Source of the DNA: Bordetella parapertussis
GTDB taxonomy: Bacteria; Bacteroidota; Bacteroidia; Chitinophagales; Chitinophagaceae
Length of the DNA stretch: 64,000 nt
Assembly (NCBI GenBank): GCA_943331005.2
Contig: CALQJX020000016.1
Coordinates: forward strand, 1-64,000
Direction: 5' to 3'
Numbering within the stretch: the first letter of the stretch is position 1; each line of letters begins with the position of its first letter. Shown piece by piece: positions 53,390 to 62,046 of this stretch. A program made the position numbers and the translations under genes. The notes under the pieces are model-generated. The model was not told where the DNA came from and did no database searches. It saw only the letters and a list, made by a program, of their open reading frames with translations.

Positions 53390-53502
53390 TTCCTGTTTTT
53401 AAAAGCGGAGCAAAGATAGGGCTTATCATACGTAACAAGCATGACTATGTCACCCCATCCGGCAAACTCTTGCCATTCAAACATTTGATTTATATTAGCA
53501 CC

Positions 53503-54540
53503 ATGACCCGGGCCAAAAAGACATCACACACACGCTGGACACTCATATTCTTACTCATCATTGGTGCCTTTGGCACCCTTGGCGTATATCTGCTTTTCGG
53601 GCCAAACACGGGCGCATTTACGCAAGACGAATACCTGTATGTGCGCACAGGTGCCAATTACGACCAGGTAATTGAAACCATGGAAGAAAGCCATATTGTA
53701 GCCGACATGAACGGATTCAAGCTGGTGGCTAAAGCCATGAAACTGCAGGAGCACATTCATCCCGGCCGCTACAAGATCCATAAGCGCATGAGCAATTTCA
53801 ACATTGTGCGTATGCTCCGCTCTGGTATGCAGGACCCTGTAAAACTCGTCATCAACAAACTGAGGACCAAAAGAGACTTCATACGTCTGGTAGCTTCTAA
53901 TGTAGAAGCAGACTCTTTCGAAATGGCGCGACTGCTGGAAGATTCCACTTACCTTTCTGAATACGAGGTCACACCAGGCACTGCAATGGCTATCATCGTA
54001 CCTGATACCTATGAGTTTTTCTGGAACACTGATGCAGATAAAGTGCTGAAGAAAATATACAAAAATTACAATCGTTTCTGGAACAAACAAAGAAAACAAA
54101 AAGCGGCCAATCAGGGCATTACTCCGCTGCAGGCCATAGTAGTTGCTTCTATTGTGGAGGAAGAAACAAATAAGTCTTCAGACAAACCAAAGATTGCCAG
54201 CGTGTACCTGAACAGGATAAAGAAAGGCATGCCCCTGCAGGCCGACCCTACTGTGAAATTTGCGATTGGTGATTTTGCTATTAAACGTGTGACCAGCGCC
54301 ATGTTGCAGATAAACTCTCCATACAACACCTACAAATATCCGGGGCTGCCTCCGGGGCCTATCTGCACCCCTTCTGTGGGATCAATAAATGCTGTACTCG
54401 ATGCTCCCCGAACCAGCTATCTGTACTTCTGTGCCAAAGCCGATTTCAGTGGGTACTCAGCCTTTGCCAGCAACTACAACGAACAGATCAATAATGCCAA
54501 TGCTTACAGAAGAGCATTGGATGCAAGAGGCATTCATTAA
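53503..54540 (+). CDS. mltG: Endolytic murein transglycosylase
   Basis: 345 aa from the ATG at 53503. One N-terminal helix (WTLIFLLIIGAFGTLGVYLLF) anchors a YceG domain with the catalytic Glu in VVASIVEEETNKSSDKPKIA and the YNTYKYPGLPPGPICTPS motif. Cleaves nascent glycan strands inside the periplasm to set their length. A start at 53470 would add 11 residues. Convergent with the TPR/DHp gene. Confidence 0.93.
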   Translation: MTRAKKTSHTRWTLIFLLIIGAFGTLGVYLLFGPNTGAFTQDEYLYVRTGANYDQVIETMEESHIVADMNGFKLVAKAMKLQEHIHPGRYKIHKRMSNFNIVRMLRSGMQDPVKLVINKLRTKRDFIRLVASNVEADSFEMARLLEDSTYLSEYEVTPGTAMAIIVPDTYEFFWNTDADKVLKKIYKNYNRFWNKQRKQKAANQGITPLQAIVVASIVEEETNKSSDKPKIASVYLNRIKKGMPLQADPTVKFAIGDFAIKRVTSAMLQINSPYNTYKYPGLPPGPICTPSVGSINAVLDAPRTSYLYFCAKADFSGYSAFASNYNEQINNANAYRRALDARGIH

Positions 54541-54559
54541 AACAGACTGGCAAAATATA

Positions 54560-56041
54560 TTAGTTAGCCTTGTGCTCACTGTTCACATGATTCTCTTTCA
54601 CGATCATGTCCTTCACAATTATGTCCAGGCGGGCTGCTGTTTCTGCTATACCATCCAATACCACTTTGTTATCGGGATCGGTATAATCCTCGGCATTAAA
54701 AACATCTACAAGTCCCAGAATAGTTGCCACCTGCCCGCTCACCTCGTGCGAATGGGCTCTGGAAATATCGCCCATTATGATCTTCTGCTTTTCAATACGG
54801 GCAAGATGCCTGCTTTTCTCCAGATCAAGCTGGGCAGCATACCTTTTCTGCGCCAGAAACTTACGAACTACTACTCCTATCACTACCAGCAATAATACTA
54901 TCGTAATAAGGAGTATGATTCGCTGATTACGTTTCTGTGCTACTTCCAACTGCTCGATCTGTATTTCCTTGTCCTTCAGCATCATCTCCCGCTGCATTTC
55001 CAATCCGGCTATCTTCAGTTTATTCTCCTGAGAATAAACTGAATCTTTAAAAAGCACATACTGTTTATAACTTTCCAGTGCCGCGGCATGATTCCCGGTT
55101 AGCATATAGGCCTCATGCAGTCCTTCACTAAATTCGATGATATTATCCAGCTGACCTATTTCTTTACTCAGTGCAATTGCTTTTTGCAAATGATCAATTG
55201 CCTTGGCAAGGAAATACACCTTGTTTCCCTTCGGCAATGGCTGCCCGGTATGCGATGCAGCATCTTTCTCTTTTACTATCTGCAGATATACCCCTCCAAT
55301 GTTTCCCAGATTGATGGCTATACCTGCCTTATCACCCAGTTCTGAGAACATATTCAACGCCTTGATGTCATATTCCAGTGCCTTGCCATAGTCGCCATAT
55401 TCTTTATACAAGTTACCCAGATTGCCATAGTTACGGGCAATGCCATCCTTATCTTTCAGCCCCTCGAAAATAGCCAATGACTTCAGGTCATACTCCAGCG
55501 CCTTTTCGTAGTTTTTCTTCAAAAGGTATATGATACCGATATTGCCATAATCGCCACCAATATTCGTGCTGTCTTTCAGTTTCAGATCCAGTTCCAGCGC
55601 TTTCTTATTGTACTCCAACGCTTTATCCAGATTCCCCATTTCCTGATACACAACGGCCAGGTGACTGATCAATGTACCATAGATACCCGAACCCGGAAAA
55701 TCGGCATAGAAAGCCAGTGCTTTATTAAAGTATTCGAGCGCCTTTATGTAGTCCGACTTCTGGTGATAATTGACCCCGATAACATTATAAGCCGCCGCCT
55801 CGCCCGTTTTCTGATGTAACATCTGCGCCAGTTCCAATTGTTTAAAACCATATTTGATTCCCTTATCCGGGTCTATGGTTTTATAGGCATCCGCAATTGA
55901 ATTGAGCAACTTTATCTTGGAAGTATCTTCGGGCACATCGAGCAATCTGCTTACCAGAGAGTCTAGTAATTCACGCCCCTGCAATTGCGCATTACTTTGC
56001 ACAGAAAATAGCATCAGCAGTATTACAAGGAGCCGCTTCAT
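54560..56041 (-). CDS. TPR sensor protein with a DHp domain but no HATPase
   Basis: 493 aa from ATG 56041. Signal peptide, then eight or so TPRs (about 40-330, GNIGIIYLLKKNYEKALEYD), a coiled coil, one transmembrane helix (about 378-400, IILLITIVLLLVVIGVVV) and a cytoplasmic DHp-like segment with HSHEVSGQVATILGL (His about 432) and a second helix. The protein then ends at IVKENHVNSEHKAN: no ATP-binding domain follows. It could accept phosphate from, or dimerise with, another kinase. A histidine kinase truncated at its C-terminus is the alternative, but the stop is 20 bases from mltG, leaving no space for a lost domain in this locus. Confidence 0.75.
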   Translation of the reverse strand: MKRLLVILLMLFSVQSNAQLQGRELLDSLVSRLLDVPEDTSKIKLLNSIADAYKTIDPDKGIKYGFKQLELAQMLHQKTGEAAAYNVIGVNYHQKSDYIKALEYFNKALAFYADFPGSGIYGTLISHLAVVYQEMGNLDKALEYNKKALELDLKLKDSTNIGGDYGNIGIIYLLKKNYEKALEYDLKSLAIFEGLKDKDGIARNYGNLGNLYKEYGDYGKALEYDIKALNMFSELGDKAGIAINLGNIGGVYLQIVKEKDAASHTGQPLPKGNKVYFLAKAIDHLQKAIALSKEIGQLDNIIEFSEGLHEAYMLTGNHAAALESYKQYVLFKDSVYSQENKLKIAGLEMQREMMLKDKEIQIEQLEVAQKRNQRIILLITIVLLLVVIGVVVRKFLAQKRYAAQLDLEKSRHLARIEKQKIIMGDISRAHSHEVSGQVATILGLVDVFNAEDYTDPDNKVVLDGIAETAARLDIIVKDMIVKENHVNSEHKAN

Positions 56042-56189
56042 GTAGTGTGAGGAGAAATAGTGACGTAGCAAAGATATAAAACATACAAACATTTAATTAC
56101 ACCTTTGATTTTTCATTCATAATAAAATAATAAAATGCATAGATATTACAAAACGGAAAGAATGCAAAAATGGTTTGTAGATGTAACAT

Positions 56190-56197
56190 TATATTTG
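56190..56197 (+). promoter_or_regulatory. -7 element before the FAD oxidoreductase
   Basis: TATATTTG is an exact TAnnTTTG match, 10 bases before the ATG at 56208. A TTG lies only 12 bases upstream, so the -33 element is not convincing. Confidence 0.45.
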
Positions 56198-56207
56198 ACA
56201 CCTGATA

Positions 56208-57464
56208 ATGACTACAAACACAGAAACCAAAGTAATAATTGTGGGAGCAGGACCTGCCGGTGCAGGCACCTCTTTCTACCTCACCAAATTCGGCATCCCG
56301 CATGTGGTGATAGACAAAGAGACCTTCCCGCGCGACAAAGTATGCGGAGATGCATGCAGCGGAAAAACAGCACTGGTCATTAACCGTGCCAATACCGAAT
56401 GGCTTTCTGAGATATTGGCACAACCTCAAGACTATCTGCCGTCTTGGGGTATAAAATTCGTAGCACCCAATGGCAAAGGTTTAGATATTCCCTTCAACCC
56501 AAACCGCACCAAAGACAGTAAAGCACCTGGCTTCACCGTCACCAGAATGGTGTTCGATGATTTTCTGTTTCGCAAAATGCCATCGCCCTATTGCACCATC
56601 TATGAAGGTGCCTCTATCAGCAACATCACCCATGCCGACAGTAATGTAACAGTACAGTTTACGCGCAACGGCACAGAACACTCAGTTTCTGCGCCCATCA
56701 TCATAGGTGCCGACGGCGACAAAAGCATGGTGCGCAAACAGTTCCTCAACAGCAACCAGACCGCACCAAAGGCTTACGCCGTAGGACTAAGGGCCTACTA
56801 CGAGGGCATAACAGAGATGCATACCGACAATTTTATCGAACTGCATTTCCTGCCCGAAATGTTGCCTGGTTACCTATGGATATTCCCCATGCCCGGCGGC
56901 AGGGCGAATGTAGGTGTAGGCATACTGTCTGAAGTAATAAGGGACAAAAAAATAAACCTCAGGGAGCAGATGCTGGCTGCTATCCGCAACAATCCGCAGA
57001 TAGCACCGCGTTTTGCCAATGCAACACTCATAGATAAAATTCAGGGCTGGGGGCTGCCACTTGCCACAGAAAGGCAGCCTATGTCGGGCGACAACTTCAT
57101 ACTCTGCGGCGATGCCGCCTGCCTTGTAGATCCTTTCAGCGGCGAGGGCATTGGCAATGCTTTGTATAGCGGCATGCTGGCTGCAATGGCTATAAACGAA
57201 GCCATACCTGCAAAAGACTTCTCTGCAGCATTCCTCAAAAAGAAATATGATGATGTGCTCTATAAAAGACTCGGCGACGAGTTCAAAATAAGCACCACCT
57301 TGCAGCGCTTATGCAAGTACCCCTGGCTCTTCAACTTTGTAGTGAACAAAGCCTACAAAAGCAAATCGCTGCGCGACACCATCAGTTGTATGTTCACAGA
57401 CATGGATCTGCGCGAACAACTCAGCAAACCTTCGTTCTACTTCAAGATACTCTTCAATAAATAA
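56208..57464 (+). CDS. FAD-dependent oxidoreductase, geranylgeranyl-reductase family
   Basis: 418 aa. N-terminal FAD-binding Rossmann motif VIIVGAGPAGAGTSFYL, DKETFPRDKVCGDACSG with the family's CG motif, PGYLWIFPMPGGRANVGVG (the active-site and FAD contact strand) and the second FAD motif FILCGDAACLVDPFSGEGIG. The family reduces isoprenoid double bonds or oxidises aromatic substrates. Isoprenoid or hopanoid/carotenoid-type substrates are possible, but no biosynthetic neighbour supports one. A strong terminator follows. Confidence 0.88.
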   Translation: MTTNTETKVIIVGAGPAGAGTSFYLTKFGIPHVVIDKETFPRDKVCGDACSGKTALVINRANTEWLSEILAQPQDYLPSWGIKFVAPNGKGLDIPFNPNRTKDSKAPGFTVTRMVFDDFLFRKMPSPYCTIYEGASISNITHADSNVTVQFTRNGTEHSVSAPIIIGADGDKSMVRKQFLNSNQTAPKAYAVGLRAYYEGITEMHTDNFIELHFLPEMLPGYLWIFPMPGGRANVGVGILSEVIRDKKINLREQMLAAIRNNPQIAPRFANATLIDKIQGWGLPLATERQPMSGDNFILCGDAACLVDPFSGEGIGNALYSGMLAAMAINEAIPAKDFSAAFLKKKYDDVLYKRLGDEFKISTTLQRLCKYPWLFNFVVNKAYKSKSLRDTISCMFTDMDLREQLSKPSFYFKILFNK

Positions 57465-57500
57465 AACAACGGCTCATCTTACAAGATGAGCCGTTGTTTT
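57463..57500. terminator. Bidirectional intrinsic terminator
   Basis: A perfect 18-bp stem (57463-57480 with 57483-57500) with a very short loop, flanked by A and T runs so it can serve both the oxidoreductase on the plus strand and the amidohydrolase ending at 57535 on the minus strand. It partly overlaps the oxidoreductase stop codon. Confidence 0.8.
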
Positions 57501-57534
57501 ATCATATACTTCTTACATTCCTGTTGTAGCTTTA

Positions 57535-60500
57535 TTAATCGCCATCACCATGATTAGTTGTTTCTTCATGCCATGGGAACGACTCCGCATTCTTACTCAG
57601 TTCCCAGAAGAATCTGGTACGTTTATTATCATAGTTACCAACCTCGTTCATGGTCTCCGCATCATACAATCTGCCGTTCACCATGGTATAATGTATGCTC
57701 TCTGTATTACGTATATCTTCCAGAGGATTCTTATCCATCACCAGCATATCTGCCAGTTTGCCAGGCTGCAGTGTTCCTATCCAATCATCAAAACCAAGAC
57801 TCTTAGCAGGGTTCACTGTAGCCGTCCTCAGCGCTTCCATGGGCGTCATGCCTCCCTGTGCCATCATCCATATTTCCCAGTGCGCACCTATACCCTGTAT
57901 CTGTCCGTGTGCACCCATATTTACGGCTACACCTGCATCAGACAATTTCTTCAGGCTGCGCGACACCAGCATATGTCCGTTCTCATATTCCTCTTCAGGA
58001 GCCATGACCCTATGCCTGCTGCGGGTATCTATTACCGCACGTGGCGTAAACCTCAGCAAACGTTCTTTTTCCCATACATTAGTATGCTGATACCAGTAAT
58101 ACTCTCCGTTCAGGGAACCATAGCTAACTATAAGCGTTGGTGTATTTGCAGTTTTGGCATTCTTCCAGAACTGTATCACATCATTATACAATGGTGCCAC
58201 CGGAATATTGTGCTCTATGGTTGTGTGTCCGTCCATCACCATACTCAGGTTGTGATAAAAGAATGAACCGCCCTCAGGAACCACCTCTACTTTCAGCTCC
58301 CTGGCAGCTTCTATTACCATCTGGCGCTGTTCGCGGCGTGGCTGGTTATAACTCTTCACGCTAAAGGCACCATATGCCTGTGTGCGGCGCAACGCACTTT
58401 TGGCATCTTCCAGCGAATTGATGACTGCTTTAAAATCTCCGTCAGCACCATAGAGTATGGTACCTGTAGAGAATACCCTCGGCCCAACCATTGCGCCTGA
58501 TTTCACCAGTTCTGATTGCGCAAACACCATCTCACTGTTGGCCGATGGGTCGTGCATAGTTGTCACACCATAAGCAAGGTTAGTATAGTAAGGCCAGTGT
58601 TTATCGGGCGTAAGTCCTGAACGGAAATGCCCTGCATGCGCATGCGCATCTATAAAGCCCGGCATTATGGTCTTGCCACTGCAGTCTATGGTCTTTGTGC
58701 CTGCAGGTATTTTCACATCCTTGCCTATAGCACTTATCTTGTTGCCATCAACCAGCACTGTTGCGTTTTCCAGCACTTCATCGCCATTCATGGTTATGAT
58801 GCGGGCGTTGGTAAATGCAAGTTGGCCTTTAGGTTTGTCTGTTTTAGCAGTAAGCCCTACACTTATACCCGTCTCCGGCATTTTGAATAAGGAATCCGGC
58901 TTGCCAGCCACAAACTCAAACCTGTTTTCCAGATCTATAGTAAAATACTGCTCGCCCAGTGTATAGTGGAGTTGTTTATTGTCGCTGCTCCAGTGCAGAT
59001 TGATACCTGCATCTCTAGATACTTTTTTCACCGGTATATCAGAGCCATCATCACCAACAGAAACAGTTTTGCCCGTGTGCGGGAATGCAGCAATATATAC
59101 ATTGTGGAGATTTACATAAGCCACCCAGTTGCCATCAGGCGACACTGTAAACTGACTGCCGTACTTACTTTTCAGCAACATACGCTCGTCGCTACCGTCT
59201 GTTTTGCAACTGCTGAACGATGCTTCATATTGCCCCAATCCGCTACCGCCACCCTGGTAGTAAATACGGCTGCCATCTGCACTGAATACTGCATTACTGC
59301 CATTATCAGTAATGAATTCTTCCTTACCGCCAGCAGCTGGTATCATATAGATACCGGGCTTCACTGTATAGGCATTTCCCAGATAGCCTTCGCTACCATC
59401 CTTGCCATACACGATCCACTTCCCATCTCTCGACAATGATGGAGTACGATAGATGCCTTTTTGAGTGGTAAGCACCACAGGTTTAGATTTACCATCCAGG
59501 TTCACCCTGCATATACTACCTGTCAGACTATCGTTCCAAGTAACATATACTACAGACTTTCCATCGGGTGCAAATGCCGGTTCCGACTCCTGCAATGTTG
59601 CTGTTGTCAGTCTTTCAGGCTTACCATCCGGAAGTGCCCTTTTGTATAAATGGCCAAGTGCATTAAAGACCATCAGCTTACCATCAGGCGATGTTGTTGC
59701 CTGACGGATCACCTTCACTGTAAACTCATCAGGATTCAGGTTTTGCTGAAAACGCACCACATCGGTCATGTGTTGTTTCACATTGCAGGTAAATGGTATT
59801 TCCACTGCCTTGTTCTTATCATTCACATCTACCTTCATTATCTTACCCTCAGACCATATTACCAGTTCCTTATCATCCGGCGTCCAGGCATAGCCTGTGT
59901 AGATGCCAAACACGGTCCAGGCTTCCTGCTGATCTTTAGAAAGCTTATCATATACAGGCCATTCTTCCCCATTCTCCAGGTTGCGCAGGAACAATACAGA
60001 CTTAGTACGTACCCTTTTCACAAAAGCCATCAGCTTGCCATTGTGCGATACCTGAGGACGCACTGCACCGCCCGGGCCGCCTGTTACAGTTTCTACATTA
60101 CCTTTATCTCTGTCATACCTCTTTATCACAAAGATCTGATTGTTGGGATCTTTGTTGTACTGAAAATAACCACCGGGGTACATATCCTCGCTATAATACA
60201 CATACCTGCCATCGGGCGAGATACATGGCTCATTCAGATCCTGCTGGTCGTTCTTGCGGGCAGTCAGCTGCAATCCGCCGCCACCGGAGGTATGATACAT
60301 CCATAACTCACCTGCTCCCAAAGATCTGCCCGATGTAAAGTGCTTACGGGCTACTATGTAATTATTATCCACCCATACAGCATTGTTAAGCAGCCTGAAA
60401 GTTTCTTTCGTTATCTGCTTCGCATTGCTGCCATCGCGGTTCATCATCCATATATTATCACCGCCACCTGCATCAGAAGTGAACAATATCTTCTTACCAT

Positions 60501-60798
60501 CCGGGCTGAAGCGAGGCTGCAACTCCATAGCCATTCCCTGACGCAGCACTTTGGCAGTACCCCCGCTAAAAGGCATGATGTATATATCACCCAGCAGATC
60601 GAACACTATTTCCCTCCCATCCGGCGATACATCCACATTCATCCATGTACCCTCATTTACAGTAAAGGACACATCTTTACCGGGTCCACCGGGTGCATTC
60701 ACATCCCATTTCTTTTTTTCTTCTTTTTTATCCTGAGCCATAGCTCCTGTACTGAGACAGGATAGCAGGGCTGCTGCAATTGCTTTCTGAAATCTCAT
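57535..60798 (-). CDS. TolB-like beta-propeller fused to an amidohydrolase
   Basis: 1087 aa from the ATG at 60798 (MRFQKAIAAALLSCLSTGAMAQ; the ATG at 60816 adds six residues). Residues ~40-660 have repeated PD40/WD40-type blades (PRFSPDGKKILFTSDAGGGD, PSLSRDGKWIVYGKDGSEGY), then a composite-domain amidohydrolase with the metal motif MPGFIDAHAHAGHF, a KSYN-type lysine (SVKSYNQPRRE) and MDKNPLEDI near the end. It is a large periplasmic hydrolase, likely acting on a cyclic amide or peptide; the actual substrate is not visible. Confidence 0.85.
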   Translation of the reverse strand: MRFQKAIAAALLSCLSTGAMAQDKKEEKKKWDVNAPGGPGKDVSFTVNEGTWMNVDVSPDGREIVFDLLGDIYIMPFSGGTAKVLRQGMAMELQPRFSPDGKKILFTSDAGGGDNIWMMNRDGSNAKQITKETFRLLNNAVWVDNNYIVARKHFTSGRSLGAGELWMYHTSGGGGLQLTARKNDQQDLNEPCISPDGRYVYYSEDMYPGGYFQYNKDPNNQIFVIKRYDRDKGNVETVTGGPGGAVRPQVSHNGKLMAFVKRVRTKSVLFLRNLENGEEWPVYDKLSKDQQEAWTVFGIYTGYAWTPDDKELVIWSEGKIMKVDVNDKNKAVEIPFTCNVKQHMTDVVRFQQNLNPDEFTVKVIRQATTSPDGKLMVFNALGHLYKRALPDGKPERLTTATLQESEPAFAPDGKSVVYVTWNDSLTGSICRVNLDGKSKPVVLTTQKGIYRTPSLSRDGKWIVYGKDGSEGYLGNAYTVKPGIYMIPAAGGKEEFITDNGSNAVFSADGSRIYYQGGGSGLGQYEASFSSCKTDGSDERMLLKSKYGSQFTVSPDGNWVAYVNLHNVYIAAFPHTGKTVSVGDDGSDIPVKKVSRDAGINLHWSSDNKQLHYTLGEQYFTIDLENRFEFVAGKPDSLFKMPETGISVGLTAKTDKPKGQLAFTNARIITMNGDEVLENATVLVDGNKISAIGKDVKIPAGTKTIDCSGKTIMPGFIDAHAHAGHFRSGLTPDKHWPYYTNLAYGVTTMHDPSANSEMVFAQSELVKSGAMVGPRVFSTGTILYGADGDFKAVINSLEDAKSALRRTQAYGAFSVKSYNQPRREQRQMVIEAARELKVEVVPEGGSFFYHNLSMVMDGHTTIEHNIPVAPLYNDVIQFWKNAKTANTPTLIVSYGSLNGEYYWYQHTNVWEKERLLRFTPRAVIDTRSRHRVMAPEEEYENGHMLVSRSLKKLSDAGVAVNMGAHGQIQGIGAHWEIWMMAQGGMTPMEALRTATVNPAKSLGFDDWIGTLQPGKLADMLVMDKNPLEDIRNTESIHYTMVNGRLYDAETMNEVGNYDNKRTRFFWELSKNAESFPWHEETTNHGDGD

Positions 60799-61016
60799 TG
60801 TAGCGAATTTGAACATGGGGTTAAAGATAATCTGATACTATGATATTAATAAAGGAAACAGGGATGAAGTTTCGGGGTAATAAATGCCCCTTTATAGCAA
60901 TAAACTCTCTTAGCGAGCCGTTTACTATGAGCGAAATGTGCACAACTTGTGTACTGGCACAAACTGCCTGCTGCAAGCTAAAGTGTGGCTTTGCTTTTTG
61001 GTATAACTTTATGTTT

Positions 61017-61943
61017 ATGAAATTTCAGACGAAGAGTATCATATATTTCCTATCCGGATTAGCTATCGGCGCAGTAATAGTTACCGCTGTAGCTTCCCGC
61101 AAAATAGATCCTGCAGCTACCCCTGTGGAAATGTCGTCTGAAGGCCGCCCGCAATATAAATGGTACGCACCACATGTACCCTCTTCTATAGATTTTTGCG
61201 GCGAAGCCGTACCTGTAGAAAGGTGGGAAGTACACGAAAAACTGGACAGAGAATTATTGGTAAACACCTACCTGCATGGCAGCCAGCTTTATATACTGAA
61301 ACTGGCCGGCCGTTACTTCCCTATCATAGAAGAAAGACTGAAAGCCAATAACATGCCCACAGATCTGAAGTATGTATGCGTTGCAGAAAGTGCTTTGCAG
61401 CAAAACGCTTGGTCATCCGTTGGCGCTGCCAGCTTCTGGCAATTCATGAAGGACACCGGGCCTCGTTACGGCCTGGAGATAAATGACGAAGTTGATGAAC
61501 GATTCAATGTAGTAAAGGCTACCGATGCTGCCTGCCAGTACTTCAAAGAGGCCCACAACAAATTTGGCTCATGGACTGCCGCTGCTGCCTCCTACAACTG
61601 TGGCATGGCTGGCTTTGCCAAGCAGGCCGAATTTCAGCAGACCAGCAACTACTACGACCTCATCTTCCCCGAAGAGACCAATCGCTATGTATTCCGCATA
61701 GTAGCACTGAAACATCTGCTATCCAATGCCCACAAAAACGGCATGATGATAGAATCTTCAGACGAATACAAACCACTGAAATACCGTACCGTTACCGTTA
61801 CTGAAACTATCTCCAACCTCACAGAGTTTGCTATGGCCAATGGCACCAGTTACAAAATGCTGAAGATATACAACCCCTGGCTGCGCGATCGCAAACTCAC
61901 TGTTAAGGCCGGCAAATCTTACGAGATCCAGTTACCACAATAA
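61017..61943 (+). CDS. Lytic transglycosylase (SLT-type)
   Basis: 308 aa from ATG 61017. An N-terminal hydrophobic helix (SIIYFLSGLAIGAVIVTAVA) anchors or exports it. Catalytic Glu124 in YVCVAESALQQNAWSS, followed by GAASFWQFMKDTGPRYGL and AAAASYNCGMAGF, as in MltD-type enzymes. The C-terminal ~55 residues (TVTVTETISNLTEFAMANG, LTVKAGKSYEIQLP) look like one LysM unit. Cleaves peptidoglycan glycan strands. The open frame extends upstream to 60840, but that part has no signal or motif. Confidence 0.85.
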   Translation: MKFQTKSIIYFLSGLAIGAVIVTAVASRKIDPAATPVEMSSEGRPQYKWYAPHVPSSIDFCGEAVPVERWEVHEKLDRELLVNTYLHGSQLYILKLAGRYFPIIEERLKANNMPTDLKYVCVAESALQQNAWSSVGAASFWQFMKDTGPRYGLEINDEVDERFNVVKATDAACQYFKEAHNKFGSWTAAAASYNCGMAGFAKQAEFQQTSNYYDLIFPEETNRYVFRIVALKHLLSNAHKNGMMIESSDEYKPLKYRTVTVTETISNLTEFAMANGTSYKMLKIYNPWLRDRKLTVKAGKSYEIQLPQ

Positions 61944-62046
61944 TTGCTCCATTCCGGCATAACCATACCATGTATGCGCCAACCGCATACATGTGCGCGC
62001 TATTGTGTAACTTCAACATGATTTTACTATCATCAATCAGCTGCAC

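Noticed and set aside
60840..61016. N-terminal extension of the lytic transglycosylase frame
   Set aside because: Cys-rich random-looking sequence ahead of a clear signal helix at MKFQTKS; the start at 61017 is better.
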